Made by a program: the position numbers and the translations under genes. Shown piece by piece: positions 37,351-45,541 of a stretch of DNA of 45,541 nt. Position 1 is the first letter of the stretch; each line of letters begins with the position of its first letter. The notes beneath the pieces were generated by a model that made no database searches, had not been told where the DNA came from, and saw only the letters and a list, made by a program, of their open reading frames with translations. The stretch spans positions 1 to 45,541 of the forward strand of contig NZ_JACOFW010000031.1 of assembly GCF_014284305.1 (NCBI RefSeq), read 5' to 3'. Origin of the DNA: Affinundibacterium seohonense (GTDB lineage Bacteria > Pseudomonadota > Gammaproteobacteria > Burkholderiales > Burkholderiaceae_D).

Positions 37351-38810
37351 AGCCGATATTGAATCTTTGGGTGCAACCGATTTACGCTCGTATGAATCTC
37401 GATGGCAAGAAGTCTTTGTATTGGATTTTGAGTATTTTCCCTCTTGTTGGACTATTACTGGCTTTTTTGGTTTTTTTGAGTAATCGTCAGAAGTATGGTG
37501 CTGAAATATTTCTCTATGCCTTTTTGATGAGCCTCGGTGTCATGCTGGTTATCGTTTTCGTAGTTTGGTTTTTGATTCTGGCACAATATCAGGGACAGCA
37601 ATATTCCCCTGCGAATGCTGGCTTGATACCAAGAATAAAAAGATATATGCAAATAGCGATAGCCTTGCCTATTGTATTGGCGGCGTGCGTGATAACAATG
37701 ATCTCATTCGTTGTAGACAAACATTTTTCGATTTGGCCTGCTTTTGTTTGTGTCACAGGTATGCTGTTTTTTGCAATAAGTGTACGTTCACCGTGGATGA
37801 TGGTTCCTATGATTTTGAGCTTTCAATTGCCGGGAATTTTTGAACGTGCGGGATACCAAAAACTGGATCAGGCGGTGGAAGTGCTAGGCATACCATTTTC
37901 TCTGTTTTTGTTCATTACCATGATTATGATGCTAGTCGCCGGTATTCACTGGATGTTTTCGGCTAAAGGCGATGCTTTGTTCAAAATGCATAAACGCACT
38001 CTGGCATTTCAAGACGGTATCAACGGTAAAAAATCGAATGACAATAAAATCACGCTTGGTTTCTCTACTCTGTTTTTCAGATGGATGGAACAAAATGTGC
38101 GCGCTCATCAAAGACAAGGAGCGGTGTCCAAATCGTCATTATTGATCTTTTGCCTTAGCCCTCGTTTGCATTGGACAACAATTGCAGGCCAAATGTTCGG
38201 CCTGCTTGTCGCGGGCATTTTCGCTGTCACTTTGTTACAGGTTTTACTAATGCGCAATTCATACGATTTTATACTTGGATTCGGCGTCGGTTTTGGTGGG
38301 TTAGTGGCTCTGATATTGCCGGTCACGATGGTATTGATGCTGTTTTTTACGGTATACCAAACTCGCGCAGAGCAATCAATCTTAAGTCTGGCACCCAATC
38401 TGGGCAATAGCGCACAGCAAAATAAAACTTATATGCGATATCTGACGAAGCAGTTTTTTATTCTGTACGGTATCAGTGTATTGGCAGCATGCCTAATAGC
38501 GAAATTTGGTAATTTGAGTGAGATGAAATTAGCGATGCTGAGTTTGTTTCTTACCTGTTTGTTCCCACTGAGCTTGAGTTTGACCGTGCGATTTGGACAC
38601 ATGAAATCAGTTCATGATCATCCTCTGATGAAATTATTGCTGTCTGGTGTGTTGTTGTTTGTAGTTGGTGGCGGACTAGCTTTGGCGATTTCACCTAAGG
38701 CAGTATGGGGTTACTGCGGCGTCGTTCTAGTGGTAACTTCGATCATGCTGTGGAAAAAAATGCAGTCGAACCTGCAGAATAATATGTTTCCGGTGGGACG
38801 TGCTGTCTAA
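37347..38810 (+). CDS. ABC transporter membrane protein of the GntR cassette
   Basis: This 487-residue protein has about ten to twelve hydrophobic segments in two groups (residues 25-215 and 275-475), separated by a basic cytoplasmic loop around 215-265 containing KMHKRTLAFQDGINGKKSND. I do not recognise a named family beyond a general ABC-2-like permease. Four-base overlap with the ATPase gene shows it is the cognate membrane subunit. It is convergent with recQ, with only 21 bases between their stops. Confidence 0.82.
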   Translation: MKPILNLWVQPIYARMNLDGKKSLYWILSIFPLVGLLLAFLVFLSNRQKYGAEIFLYAFLMSLGVMLVIVFVVWFLILAQYQGQQYSPANAGLIPRIKRYMQIAIALPIVLAACVITMISFVVDKHFSIWPAFVCVTGMLFFAISVRSPWMMVPMILSFQLPGIFERAGYQKLDQAVEVLGIPFSLFLFITMIMMLVAGIHWMFSAKGDALFKMHKRTLAFQDGINGKKSNDNKITLGFSTLFFRWMEQNVRAHQRQGAVSKSSLLIFCLSPRLHWTTIAGQMFGLLVAGIFAVTLLQVLLMRNSYDFILGFGVGFGGLVALILPVTMVLMLFFTVYQTRAEQSILSLAPNLGNSAQQNKTYMRYLTKQFFILYGISVLAACLIAKFGNLSEMKLAMLSLFLTCLFPLSLSLTVRFGHMKSVHDHPLMKLLLSGVLLFVVGGGLALAISPKAVWGYCGVVLVVTSIMLWKKMQSNLQNNMFPVGRAV

Positions 38811-38831
38811 CTGACTGATTGATGTCGGGGT

Positions 38832-40664
38832 CTACAAAAACTCCGCAATCAACTTGACTAATTCCTCGCCATAACTTTCTAGTTTCTTCGCCCCAACACC
38901 AGTCACACCGCGCAGATCATCGAGCGAGCGTGGCTTGGCTTTGGCGATTTCCCGCAAGGTGCTGTCGTGAAAAATAATGAAGGCGGCGGTATTGTGCGCC
39001 TTTGCGGTTTCTACGCGCCACCAGCGTAAGCGTTCAAAGATCGCTTGCTCGCTATTCGATAAGTTCGCTTCGGAAAAGTCTTTTGCCGATTGACGTTTAT
39101 GCTTAACCGCTTTTTCGGCTTTCTTATATTGGCGCAGTTGTATCTGGGTTTCTCCGCGCAGCACTGCACGCGAGCTCTCGGTTAACTTGAGTGAGCTATA
39201 GTTTTCGTAATCGACCGAGACTAAACCCAGAGCGATCATTTGGCGCAATAGTGCGCGCCATTCGGCTTCACTCTTGTCCGAGCCAATGCCGTATGTTGAT
39301 AATTGATCATGGCGCCATTGTTTGACCCGTTCAGTATCAATACCGCGGATAACGTCAATCACATGACCCGCAGCAAAACGCTGATCGACACGATAAATGG
39401 TGGAGAGAATTTTTTGCGCCGAGACCGTTCCATTAAATGAACTTGGTGGCGATAAGCAGGTGTCGCAATTACCGCAAGGCTGTGAACTTTGACCGAAGTA
39501 ATCAAGAATGTGCACGCGCCGGCAATTTAAGGTTTCGCACAGGCCCAACATGGCATCGAGCTTAATCCCCTGCACGCGCTTGAAAGTCTCGTTGGCTTCC
39601 GATTCATCGATCATGCGGCGTTGTTGTACCACGTCTTGCAGACCATAAGCCATCCAGGCATTCGCGCTAGCACCATCGCGACCAGCGCGGCCAGTTTCTT
39701 GGTAATAGCCTTCGATACTTTTCGGTAAATCTAAATGCGCGACGAAACGGACATCGGGTTTATCTATGCCCATGCCAAAAGCGATGGTGGCGGTCATGAC
39801 GATGCCATCTTCGCGCAAGAAACGGGCTTGATTGCGATAGCGATCAGATTGTTCCATGCCCGCATGATAGGGCAGGGCAGTGATGCCATTTTCATTGAGA
39901 AATTCGGCGGTCTCTTCGACTTTTTTTCGCGACAGGCAGTAAACGATGCCGGCATCGCCACTATGTTGGGCATTGATGAAATCGAGTAACTGTTTGCGTC
40001 CATTCGCTTTTTCAACGATCTGATAACGGATGTTTGGTCTGTCAAACGAAGACACAAACTGCATCGCATTTTCTAATTGCAGGCGATGAATAATTTCATC
40101 ACGCGTCTGTTGATCCGCAGTTGCCGTTAAGGCGATGCGCGGCACATCAGGAAAACGTTCGTGCAACACAGAGAGCTTGATGTATTCGGGACGGAAATCA
40201 TGCCCCCATTGCGATACGCAGTGCGCTTCATCAATGGCAAACAGTGCTAGTGGTGTGACGCTGAGTAGTTCGAGGCAACGCTGCGTCATCAAGCGTTCTG
40301 GTGCGATATACACCATATCGATTTCACCTTCGCGCATCAGGCGTTCGATTCGCATTGCTTCTTCAAAACTTTGTGTGGAATTGAGGAAGGCTGCGCGCAC
40401 GCCGACTTCAGCCAGAGCATCAACTTGATCTTGCATCAAAGCGATCAGCGGTGACACGACAATCCCTACACCGTGGCGGATTAATGCTGGAATTTGATAG
40501 CATAAAGATTTGCCGCCACCGGTTGGCATCAATACTAAAGCATCGCCACCCTTGACCACATGATCCACAATTTGACCTTGTTGTGATCGAAATGCCGGAT
40601 ACCCAAAAACGGTCTGCAATAAATGCAGTGCTTGATCTTGTTCAGGCGTGGTGGCGTATTGCAT
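38832..40664 (-). CDS. recQ: ATP-dependent DNA helicase RecQ
   Basis: This 610-residue 3'-5' helicase acts in RecF-pathway repair and in handling stalled forks. Motif 0 [12 protein letters not shown] and Walker [17 protein letters not shown] lie near residues 25-60. DEAH with the aromatic loop [20 protein letters not shown] follows, then motif [14 protein letters not shown]. The RQC zinc site is [12 protein letters not shown]...CGNCDTC. An HRDC domain occupies about the last 75 residues, ending [15 protein letters not shown]. The length equals E. coli RecQ. Confidence 0.97.
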   Translation of the reverse strand: MQYATTPEQDQALHLLQTVFGYPAFRSQQGQIVDHVVKGGDALVLMPTGGGKSLCYQIPALIRHGVGIVVSPLIALMQDQVDALAEVGVRAAFLNSTQSFEEAMRIERLMREGEIDMVYIAPERLMTQRCLELLSVTPLALFAIDEAHCVSQWGHDFRPEYIKLSVLHERFPDVPRIALTATADQQTRDEIIHRLQLENAMQFVSSFDRPNIRYQIVEKANGRKQLLDFINAQHSGDAGIVYCLSRKKVEETAEFLNENGITALPYHAGMEQSDRYRNQARFLREDGIVMTATIAFGMGIDKPDVRFVAHLDLPKSIEGYYQETGRAGRDGASANAWMAYGLQDVVQQRRMIDESEANETFKRVQGIKLDAMLGLCETLNCRRVHILDYFGQSSQPCGNCDTCLSPPSSFNGTVSAQKILSTIYRVDQRFAAGHVIDVIRGIDTERVKQWRHDQLSTYGIGSDKSEAEWRALLRQMIALGLVSVDYENYSSLKLTESSRAVLRGETQIQLRQYKKAEKAVKHKRQSAKDFSEANLSNSEQAIFERLRWWRVETAKAHNTAAFIIFHDSTLREIAKAKPRSLDDLRGVTGVGAKKLESYGEELVKLIAEFL

Positions 40665-40684
40665 TGAATGTTATTCCTACGATC

Positions 40685-41524
40685 CTATTCGGCCCAATTG
40701 ATTGCGCCCGTGTAGGCTGTGATTAAAATCATGCAACCGAAGGCAATCCGATACCAGGCAAATGCATTGAAGTTATGGGTGCTGACATAACGTAACAACC
40801 AACGCACACAAAAAAATGCAGAGATAAATGCAGCTACGGTACCGAGGCTAAACATCGGAATATCGGCACTCGATAATTCATTACGTGCTTTATACAGGGA
40901 ATAGACGGTCGCCCCAAGTAAGGTGGGAATGGCCAGAAAAAATGAAAATTCTGTGGCCGCTTTCCGTGACATACCGAACCACATACCACCGATAATTGAG
41001 GCTCCAGAGCGACTGGTGCCGGGAATTAAGGCAAACGCCTGGGCCAGACCGATTTTGAGAGCATCGATTAGACGCATATCGTCAAGATTGTCGATTTGTG
41101 GCGCGCGATGTTGTGCACTGAGTTGATGGCGCCGTTCCGTCCATAGGATAAAGATCCCGCCTAGAATGAAGGCCAGAGCGACAGGTACGGGTTTAAACAG
41201 GTAAGCTTTGATGTATTTGCTAAACAGAAGTCCTAGTATCGCCGCTGGTAAAAATGCCACGATGACGTGCAATGCGAAACGCTGTGCTTTGATGTCGCTG
41301 CCTAATCCGGTGATGAGATTGATGATTTTTTTTCGGTATTCCCAACACACAGCAAAAATCGCCCCAGCTTGAATCACAATCTCAAAAACTTTAACTTTTT
41401 CGCCGGTGAAATCGAGCAAACTACCAGCCAAGATGAGATGTCCGGTCGATGAAATGGGTAAAAATTCCGTCAAGCCTTCGACGATCCCCATGATAATGAT
41501 TTTGAGTGCGAGATAAAAATCCAT
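40685..41524 (-). CDS. uppP: Undecaprenyl-diphosphatase (BacA/UppP)
   Basis: This 279-residue inner-membrane enzyme dephosphorylates undecaprenyl diphosphate to recycle the lipid carrier for peptidoglycan and gives bacitracin resistance. The two signature regions are present: [17 protein letters not shown] (residues 14-30) and [14 protein letters not shown] near residue 168. About eight helices are predicted. It is upstream of recQ on the same strand with 20 bases between. The link with recQ is probably positional only. Confidence 0.96.
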   Translation of the reverse strand: MDFYLALKIIIMGIVEGLTEFLPISSTGHLILAGSLLDFTGEKVKVFEIVIQAGAIFAVCWEYRKKIINLITGLGSDIKAQRFALHVIVAFLPAAILGLLFSKYIKAYLFKPVPVALAFILGGIFILWTERRHQLSAQHRAPQIDNLDDMRLIDALKIGLAQAFALIPGTSRSGASIIGGMWFGMSRKAATEFSFFLAIPTLLGATVYSLYKARNELSSADIPMFSLGTVAAFISAFFCVRWLLRYVSTHNFNAFAWYRIAFGCMILITAYTGAINWAE

Positions 41525-41650
41525 AGTACAAGCTTGCTAATTAAAAACGAAGGCACGAAGCTTATCATGTGGCGATGTGATTGGCAGTGATAATTGCATA
41601 TGCATGTGCCACAAATAGACCGCAAATTGTTGTGCTGCTTATCTGCAGAA

Positions 41651-41923
41651 TTATCGGAGGGAAGGTGCTGTCGCTGTTTCCAGCTGACTTAGCCAGGTAA
41701 TTGCATAGTCCCTTGTTTCACCGCACATTTCTAACGATGCCTGTAAACCCGCGCAGCATGCAGGCCGGTCTGCTCGGCCAAAAATCGCACAGCGCAAGTC
41801 ACTGGTTAATTGTACGCAGGCGACGCCAGCTGGCTTGCCATTAGGCATTCCGGGAATAGGGCTACTGATCGAAGGTGCAATACAGCAAGCAGCGCAATGT
41901 GTGCGGCAGATCATCGTGCTCAT
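41651..41923 (-). CDS. YkgJ family cysteine cluster protein
   Basis: This small 90-residue protein has cysteines at C6, C10, C13 and C14 ([10 protein letters not shown]), C36, CAIF, PACC and MCG. The pattern is that of the YkgJ/UPF0153 family, thought to bind zinc or iron. The conserved [13 protein letters not shown] segment is also family-like. The function is unknown. It stands alone between uppP and the divergent TetR gene. Confidence 0.82.
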   Translation of the reverse strand: MSTMICRTHCAACCIAPSISSPIPGMPNGKPAGVACVQLTSDLRCAIFGRADRPACCAGLQASLEMCGETRDYAITWLSQLETATAPSLR

Positions 41924-41995
41924 GGAAGGGGCTCATCGGAAAAGCGCATTCTATCTGAAATGTCTTGGGCGCCATAGGATTCGAGAGATCTTGAC

Positions 41996-42042
41996 TTGAC
42001 CATTTTCGCTTGTCAGCTTACATTACTGACTCTTGAGTAAGT
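41996..42042 (+). promoter_or_regulatory. Promoter and palindromic operator for the TetR gene
   Basis: TTGACC (41996-42001) and TACATT (42019-42024) are 17 bases apart. Directly after them is ACTGACTCTTGAGTAAGT (42025-42042), an 18-base dyad with 7 of 9 positions symmetric. This form is typical for TetR-type operators. It lies 22 bases before the preferred start codon and so suggests autorepression. Confidence 0.6.
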
Positions 42043-42064
42043 TAATTTTAAAGTGTTTTTCGTC

Positions 42065-42700
42065 ATGATGTCATGTCCATTTAAGCCACGCTGGGAAAGA
42101 CGCAAAGATGCGCGTCCGCAAGAGTTGTTGGATGCCGCGTTGGATCATTTTGTTGCTCGTGGATTCGCGGCAACACGTTTGGATGATGTCGCGAAATCGG
42201 CAGGTGTTTCAAAGGGCACTCTGTATTTTTATTTTTGCAGCAAAGAGGAATTGTTTAAGGCTGTTGTGCGTGAGTCTATTGTTCCTTTATTAGGCGAAGC
42301 CGAAGGTGTTATTGAACAATTTACCGGTAGTAGTGAAGATTTGTTTCGTCTGGTGATGACAACCTGGTGGGACAATGTTGGTGCATCCAAGCTCTCTGGT
42401 TTGCCGAAATTAATGACTGCAGAGGCAGGAAATTTCCCTGAGCTTGCAAAATTTTACCAAGAAGAAGTGGTTGATCGTGGTGAAAAGCTGGTGACCACCA
42501 TGTTGAAGCGTGGCATTGCTAGAGGCGAAATTCGTGAAATGGATTTGGAATTGGCGCCCAAGATCTTAATTTCACCAATCATTATGATGATGATGTGGAA
42601 ACATTCTGGCGGCGTTTGTCATGTGGAGTCGGAAAAATTAGGTTCTTTTCTGGCATTTTATATCGACATGGCATTGCGAGGCATTTTGGTCGAGAGGTAA
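42065..42700 (+). CDS. TetR/AcrR family transcriptional regulator
   Basis: This 211-residue repressor has an N-terminal helix-turn-helix (RPQELLDAALDHFVARGFAA then RLDDVAKSAGVSKGTLYFYF) and an all-helical ligand domain with MTTWWDNVGASKLSGLPKLM. The C-terminal part resembles regulators of efflux genes such as AcrR. The operator just upstream suggests autorepression. The likely further target is the tolC operon downstream, after a 242-base gap. A GTG four codons earlier is an alternative start. Confidence 0.9.
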   Translation: MMSCPFKPRWERRKDARPQELLDAALDHFVARGFAATRLDDVAKSAGVSKGTLYFYFCSKEELFKAVVRESIVPLLGEAEGVIEQFTGSSEDLFRLVMTTWWDNVGASKLSGLPKLMTAEAGNFPELAKFYQEEVVDRGEKLVTTMLKRGIARGEIREMDLELAPKILISPIIMMMMWKHSGGVCHVESEKLGSFLAFYIDMALRGILVER

Positions 42701-42942
42701 AAAGTTGGGTAAAACATGGTTTTTGTGTAATTGCGTATGATGAAATAGGCATTTTTTGCTCGAGAAATTGATTTATCTGCGTCGAATGCTGCAAAACTCT
42801 TCGGAAAATCTTCTTTTACAGTAACGCTTTGATAAAATGCGTCTTTTGCTTGTTTCGTGAAACGCGATTTCATTGATTTAGCCTCATCAAATAAGCAAAT
42901 TCGCTTTAGACATATTTACATTTAATGCAACGAGAAACTAAC

Positions 42943-43593
42943 ATGAATATCGAACAAGCCCGTTTTAACATGATAGAGCAGCAAATTCGTCCTACTAATG
43001 TGAGTGCTCCAGAAGTATTGGCATTGCTGGAAACGGTGAAACGGGAAAATTTCTTCCCGCAAGAACAAAAGAGTTTGGCTTTTTTTGATACTAATCTGCC
43101 ATTGGTGTCGGGTATCCTGTCCTTAACCCCTAAACTAGAGGCGAGAATCGTACAAGAAGTGGCTGCGAAAAAGACCGATACCGTTCTTGTCGTTGGTGCA
43201 GATAGTGGCTATTTGGCAGCCTTGTTAGCGCACCAGGCGCGTCACGTTACAGTGATGGAAGCTGTTGCCGAAGTTAAAAATTTGGCACAAGAAAATATCG
43301 CTAAAAATGGCATTACGAATGTTGATGTGCAATGGGGCGATGCTTTAAAGAACTCCAATTTTGCAACATTTGATGTGATTGTGGTGACCGGTTCTCTAGA
43401 ATCTGTGCCACAAAACTTGCAAGAACAACTAAATGTTGGTGGTCGGTTGTTCGTCGTATGCGGCAAAGCACCGGTGATGACAGCGCAACTTGTTTCGCGT
43501 GAATCAGAGTTGTTTTTTAATACTAAGCAGTTGTTTGAAACTTCGGTACCAGCGTTATCTCAGATGGAACCAGTATCGACTTTCACTTTATAA
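42943..43593 (+). CDS. Protein-L-isoaspartate O-methyltransferase-like protein
   Basis: The 216-residue protein has the PCMT family layout, opening with ARFNMIEQQIRPTNVSAPEV. The SAM motif I is VLVVGADSGYLAALLA, where true repair enzymes show EIGTGSGYQAA. The post-motif FDVIVVTGSLESVPQNLQEQL also departs from the usual VTAAP...P..L..QL. It may methylate poorly, have another substrate, or act otherwise. The ATG at 42943 is preferred; one at 42925 would add six residues. The order with rhodanese and tolC recurs in Burkholderiales. Confidence 0.83.
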   Translation: MNIEQARFNMIEQQIRPTNVSAPEVLALLETVKRENFFPQEQKSLAFFDTNLPLVSGILSLTPKLEARIVQEVAAKKTDTVLVVGADSGYLAALLAHQARHVTVMEAVAEVKNLAQENIAKNGITNVDVQWGDALKNSNFATFDVIVVTGSLESVPQNLQEQLNVGGRLFVVCGKAPVMTAQLVSRESELFFNTKQLFETSVPALSQMEPVSTFTL

Positions 43594-43619
43594 TTTTGCT
43601 ATAAAAATAAAAGCTAACT

Positions 43620-43943
43620 ATGCAACACATTACTGCTCCCGAATTAGCCCAATGGCTGGCTGATTCTACAAAAAAAGCCCCGATCTTGTTAGATGTTCGG
43701 GAACCTTGGGAGTATGAGACTTGTCATATAGCCCAAGCTCAGTTAATACCAATGTCCGTCATACCGTTGCGATTAGACGAGTTAGACCCTGATACAGAGA
43801 TCGTTTGTGTTTGTCATCATGGTGGACGTAGTATGCAAGTCGCCCATTTCCTTGAGAGAAATGGCTTTAATCAAGTTATGAATTTGACCGGTGGAGTACA
43901 CGCGTGGGCATTGCAAGTTGATACTTCTATGCCCACATATTAA
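43620..43943 (+). CDS. Rhodanese-like domain protein
   Basis: The 107-residue single rhodanese domain resembles GlpE and other short sulfurtransferases. LLDVREPWEYETCHI is the first signature. The active-site loop is CHHGGRS, with the catalytic C65, and the end is NLTGGVHAWA. It has the residues to carry a persulfide, but donor and acceptor are unknown. It starts 26 bases after the methyltransferase-like gene and precedes tolC, and is probably co-transcribed. Confidence 0.93.
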   Translation: MQHITAPELAQWLADSTKKAPILLDVREPWEYETCHIAQAQLIPMSVIPLRLDELDPDTEIVCVCHHGGRSMQVAHFLERNGFNQVMNLTGGVHAWALQVDTSMPTY

Positions 43944-44050
43944 GAGTCGTCTTTAGTGGTGCTAAAGATCTCGGTGTTAGTGATTTGTTGTCGTTTTTGC
44001 TTTTTTAGATAAGATCAAGCAGGCGACTTTTAATTTTTTCGGAGCATGTT

Positions 44051-45370
44051 ATGCGTAAATCTATTATCGCGACCTTTATTGCGACCGCTTTTATTTCCCT
44101 AAATGCTGGTGCTAGCGATTTGCTGCAAATTTACAAAGAAGCTTTAGTCAATGACGCACAGTTTGGTAGCGCACGTGCAGCTAAATTGGCTGGTCAAGAA
44201 CGTTCTGTACAGGGCCGTTCTAGCCTTTTGCCAAATGTCGGTCTAAGCGCTGGTGTGACTAAGACGCATTCGGAATTTGATCCAGACGTCGGACCGACTA
44301 CAACCGGTAATAGTACTGGTCGTTCTATGACTTTGTCGTTAACCCAGAGCTTGTTTAACATGGCGACTTGGGAAAACTACGAGCAATCAAAGTTAGCAGT
44401 TTTAGGTGCAGATTTGCAGTTTTCAGCAGCGCAACAAGATTTGATGTTGCGCGTTAGTCAGGCTTATTTTGACGTGTTGGGTGCGCAAAATACCTTAAAG
44501 ACTCTGCAGGCGCAAAAGGTTGCGGTGGCAGAACAGCTCGCTTCCGCTAAACGTAATTTTGAGGTGGGAACGCAAACTATTACCGATACTCACGAAGCAC
44601 AATCACAATACGATCTGATCACTGCGCAAGAATTAGCAGGACAAGGTGATTTGGATGTGAAACGTGCAGCACTTCGCCAAATCATTGGTAAAGATGCTGG
44701 TGATCTGGCTATATTGAAAGAGGGCGTGCAGCTGAGCGCGCCAGTACCTGCACAACTGAATGACTGGGTGGCATCTGCGGAAAAGCAAAATTTTTCTGTA
44801 GCGGCGTCCGAGGTTTCTTTGGAAGTTGCAAAGCGTGAAATTAAAAAGAGTCGCGCAGGGCATTTGCCGACTGTCGATTTCTCCGCGACGACCGGGCGTA
44901 GTACTGGCTCATCTGCGGCCACGCTTCCATCTGGCGTCTCTAAGCCAACAACGATAGGCGTGTCGGTTAAGATTCCTATTTTCAGTGGCTTTGCAACAGA
45001 TAGCCGCGTGCGTGAAACAATCGCGTTAGAAGATAAAGCACGCAATGATCTCGAAACAGCACGCAGAGCAGCAGCGCAGGGCGCACGTCAATCGTACATC
45101 GGTGTGGTCAGTGGTTTGGCGCAGATTAAAGCGTTTGAAGCTGCGGAAATTTCAAGCCAATCAGCTCTCGATTCAACGAAATTAGGTTACCAGGTAGGTG
45201 TGCGTATCAATATTGATGTGTTGAATGCACAGCAAAAACTGTCAAATACCCGTCAAAGTCTAGCTAAAGCGCGTTACGATTCCATCATGAGTGGATTGCG
45301 TTTGAAAGCTGCTGCAGGTACTTTGAAAGAAGCTGACCTGGTAGAAGTGAATGCTTTGTTGACGCAATAA
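44051..45370 (+). CDS. tolC: TolC family outer membrane efflux protein
   Basis: This 439-residue trimeric channel connects inner-membrane efflux pumps and type I secretion systems to the outside. The signal peptide has 21 residues ending AGA before SDLLQIYKEAL, the classic TolC start. Two repeated halves are visible, with SQAYFDVLGAQNTLKTLQAQ and later RVNIDVLNAQQKLSNTRQSL-like helices (here GVRINIDVLNAQQKLSNTRQ). No inner-membrane pump genes are adjacent, so it is a shared channel. A TetR regulator lies three genes upstream. Confidence 0.95.
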   Translation: MRKSIIATFIATAFISLNAGASDLLQIYKEALVNDAQFGSARAAKLAGQERSVQGRSSLLPNVGLSAGVTKTHSEFDPDVGPTTTGNSTGRSMTLSLTQSLFNMATWENYEQSKLAVLGADLQFSAAQQDLMLRVSQAYFDVLGAQNTLKTLQAQKVAVAEQLASAKRNFEVGTQTITDTHEAQSQYDLITAQELAGQGDLDVKRAALRQIIGKDAGDLAILKEGVQLSAPVPAQLNDWVASAEKQNFSVAASEVSLEVAKREIKKSRAGHLPTVDFSATTGRSTGSSAATLPSGVSKPTTIGVSVKIPIFSGFATDSRVRETIALEDKARNDLETARRAAAQGARQSYIGVVSGLAQIKAFEAAEISSQSALDSTKLGYQVGVRINIDVLNAQQKLSNTRQSLAKARYDSIMSGLRLKAAAGTLKEADLVEVNALLTQ

Positions 45371-45392
45371 GTCTGGTCGATTGTTGTTCAAT

Positions 45393-45414
45393 AAAAAAAC
45401 CCGCCAAATGCGGG
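45393..45414 (-). terminator. Inward-facing terminator hairpin next to the right repeat
   Basis: Read on the minus strand, the stem CCCGC/GCGGG with a 5-base loop is followed by seven T. It mirrors the hairpin at 126-152 at the left end in place and polarity, though the stem sequence differs. Confidence 0.7.
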
Positions 45415-45541
45415 TCAGATCGCTGACAAACCCCGTCTTTTATTAAAAGCGGGGTTTTTTATTGGGTAATGATTGCGTCTCTAGTAGGCACTTTAAAAAT
45501 AAAAGAACTTCGCCACGTATTTTTCAAACGAAGACTCAATG
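45415..45541. repeat. Terminal inverted repeat, right copy
   Basis: Bases 45415-45539 are the reverse complement of 1-125 with no mismatch; two further bases reach the end of the window, giving 127 in total. That length equals a common largest k-mer of short-read assemblers. This would be expected if the contig was cut at a repeat present at both ends. Confidence 0.95.
45428..45460 (+). terminator. Rho-independent terminator downstream of tolC, inside the repeat
   Basis: AAACCCCG and CGGGGTTT arms with a 14-base loop end in six T. It lies about 60 bases after the tolC stop and is identical to the terminator after phr. Confidence 0.8.

Overview
The window reads as a chromosomal segment of a Gram-negative betaproteobacterium of the order Burkholderiales. 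The protein flavour and gene order (yqgE-ruvX-pyrB-pyrX-plsC, dapB-exbBD-leuS-lptE-holA-proA, an isoaspartyl-methyltransferase-like gene with rhodanese and tolC) and the moderate GC content point to Oxalobacteraceae, perhaps an Undibacterium-like organism. This placement is inferred from protein resemblance, not from a marker gene. No rRNA, tRNA, CRISPR array, prophage or intact insertion sequence was seen. The two ends carry a perfect 125-bp inverted repeat, and the copy at the right edge measures 127 bp. This suggests the window is a whole assembled contig broken at a repeat on both sides.

Layout. 1-6.1 kb: photolyase (minus), divergent from yqgE-ruvX-pyrB-pyrX-plsC. PyrX is a dihydroorotase homologue that has lost its metal-binding histidines, and no pyrR lies in the operon. 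6.1-11.7 kb, minus strand: apaH-hemH, recN, nadK and a GNAT acetyltransferase, with a MITE-like palindromic element between recN and nadK. 11.7-14.1 kb: a HAD hydrolase, hrcA and an orphan receiver-domain protein, then fur (minus) divergent from bamE. 14.6-23.6 kb, plus strand: bamE, dapB, exbB, exbD, leuS, lptE, holA, a structured extragenic repeat, proA and hemJ. 23.7-28.6 kb: an HCCA-isomerase/DsbA-family protein, an RlmL-like RNA methyltransferase, an unrecognised membrane protein and gabD, interspersed with REP-like palindromes headed by GTAG. 28.6-34.6 kb: a Bcr/CflA exporter, a porin, a DUF3016 protein, trmB, and an MGDG-synthase-like glycosyltransferase overlapping a small membrane protein gene. 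34.9-38.8 kb: a self-contained cassette of YtrA-type GntR regulator, TraB/GumN-family secreted protein, ABC ATPase and ABC membrane protein. 38.8-41.9 kb, minus strand: recQ, uppP and a YkgJ-type cysteine-cluster protein. 42.0-45.4 kb: a TetR regulator, the methyltransferase-like gene, rhodanese and tolC.

Most of the window is housekeeping: pyrimidine, lysine, proline and haem synthesis, outer-membrane assembly, DNA repair and tRNA charging. The most interesting accessory unit is the GntR-TraB-ABC cassette. It has a strong candidate promoter/operator in front of it and reads like an envelope-stress or peptide-resistance module with an added periplasmic TraB/Tiki-like protein. Other items worth attention are the pseudo-dihydroorotase, the glycosyltransferase/membrane-protein pair, the MITE-like element, two kinds of GTAG-headed palindromic repeats and the terminal inverted repeat.
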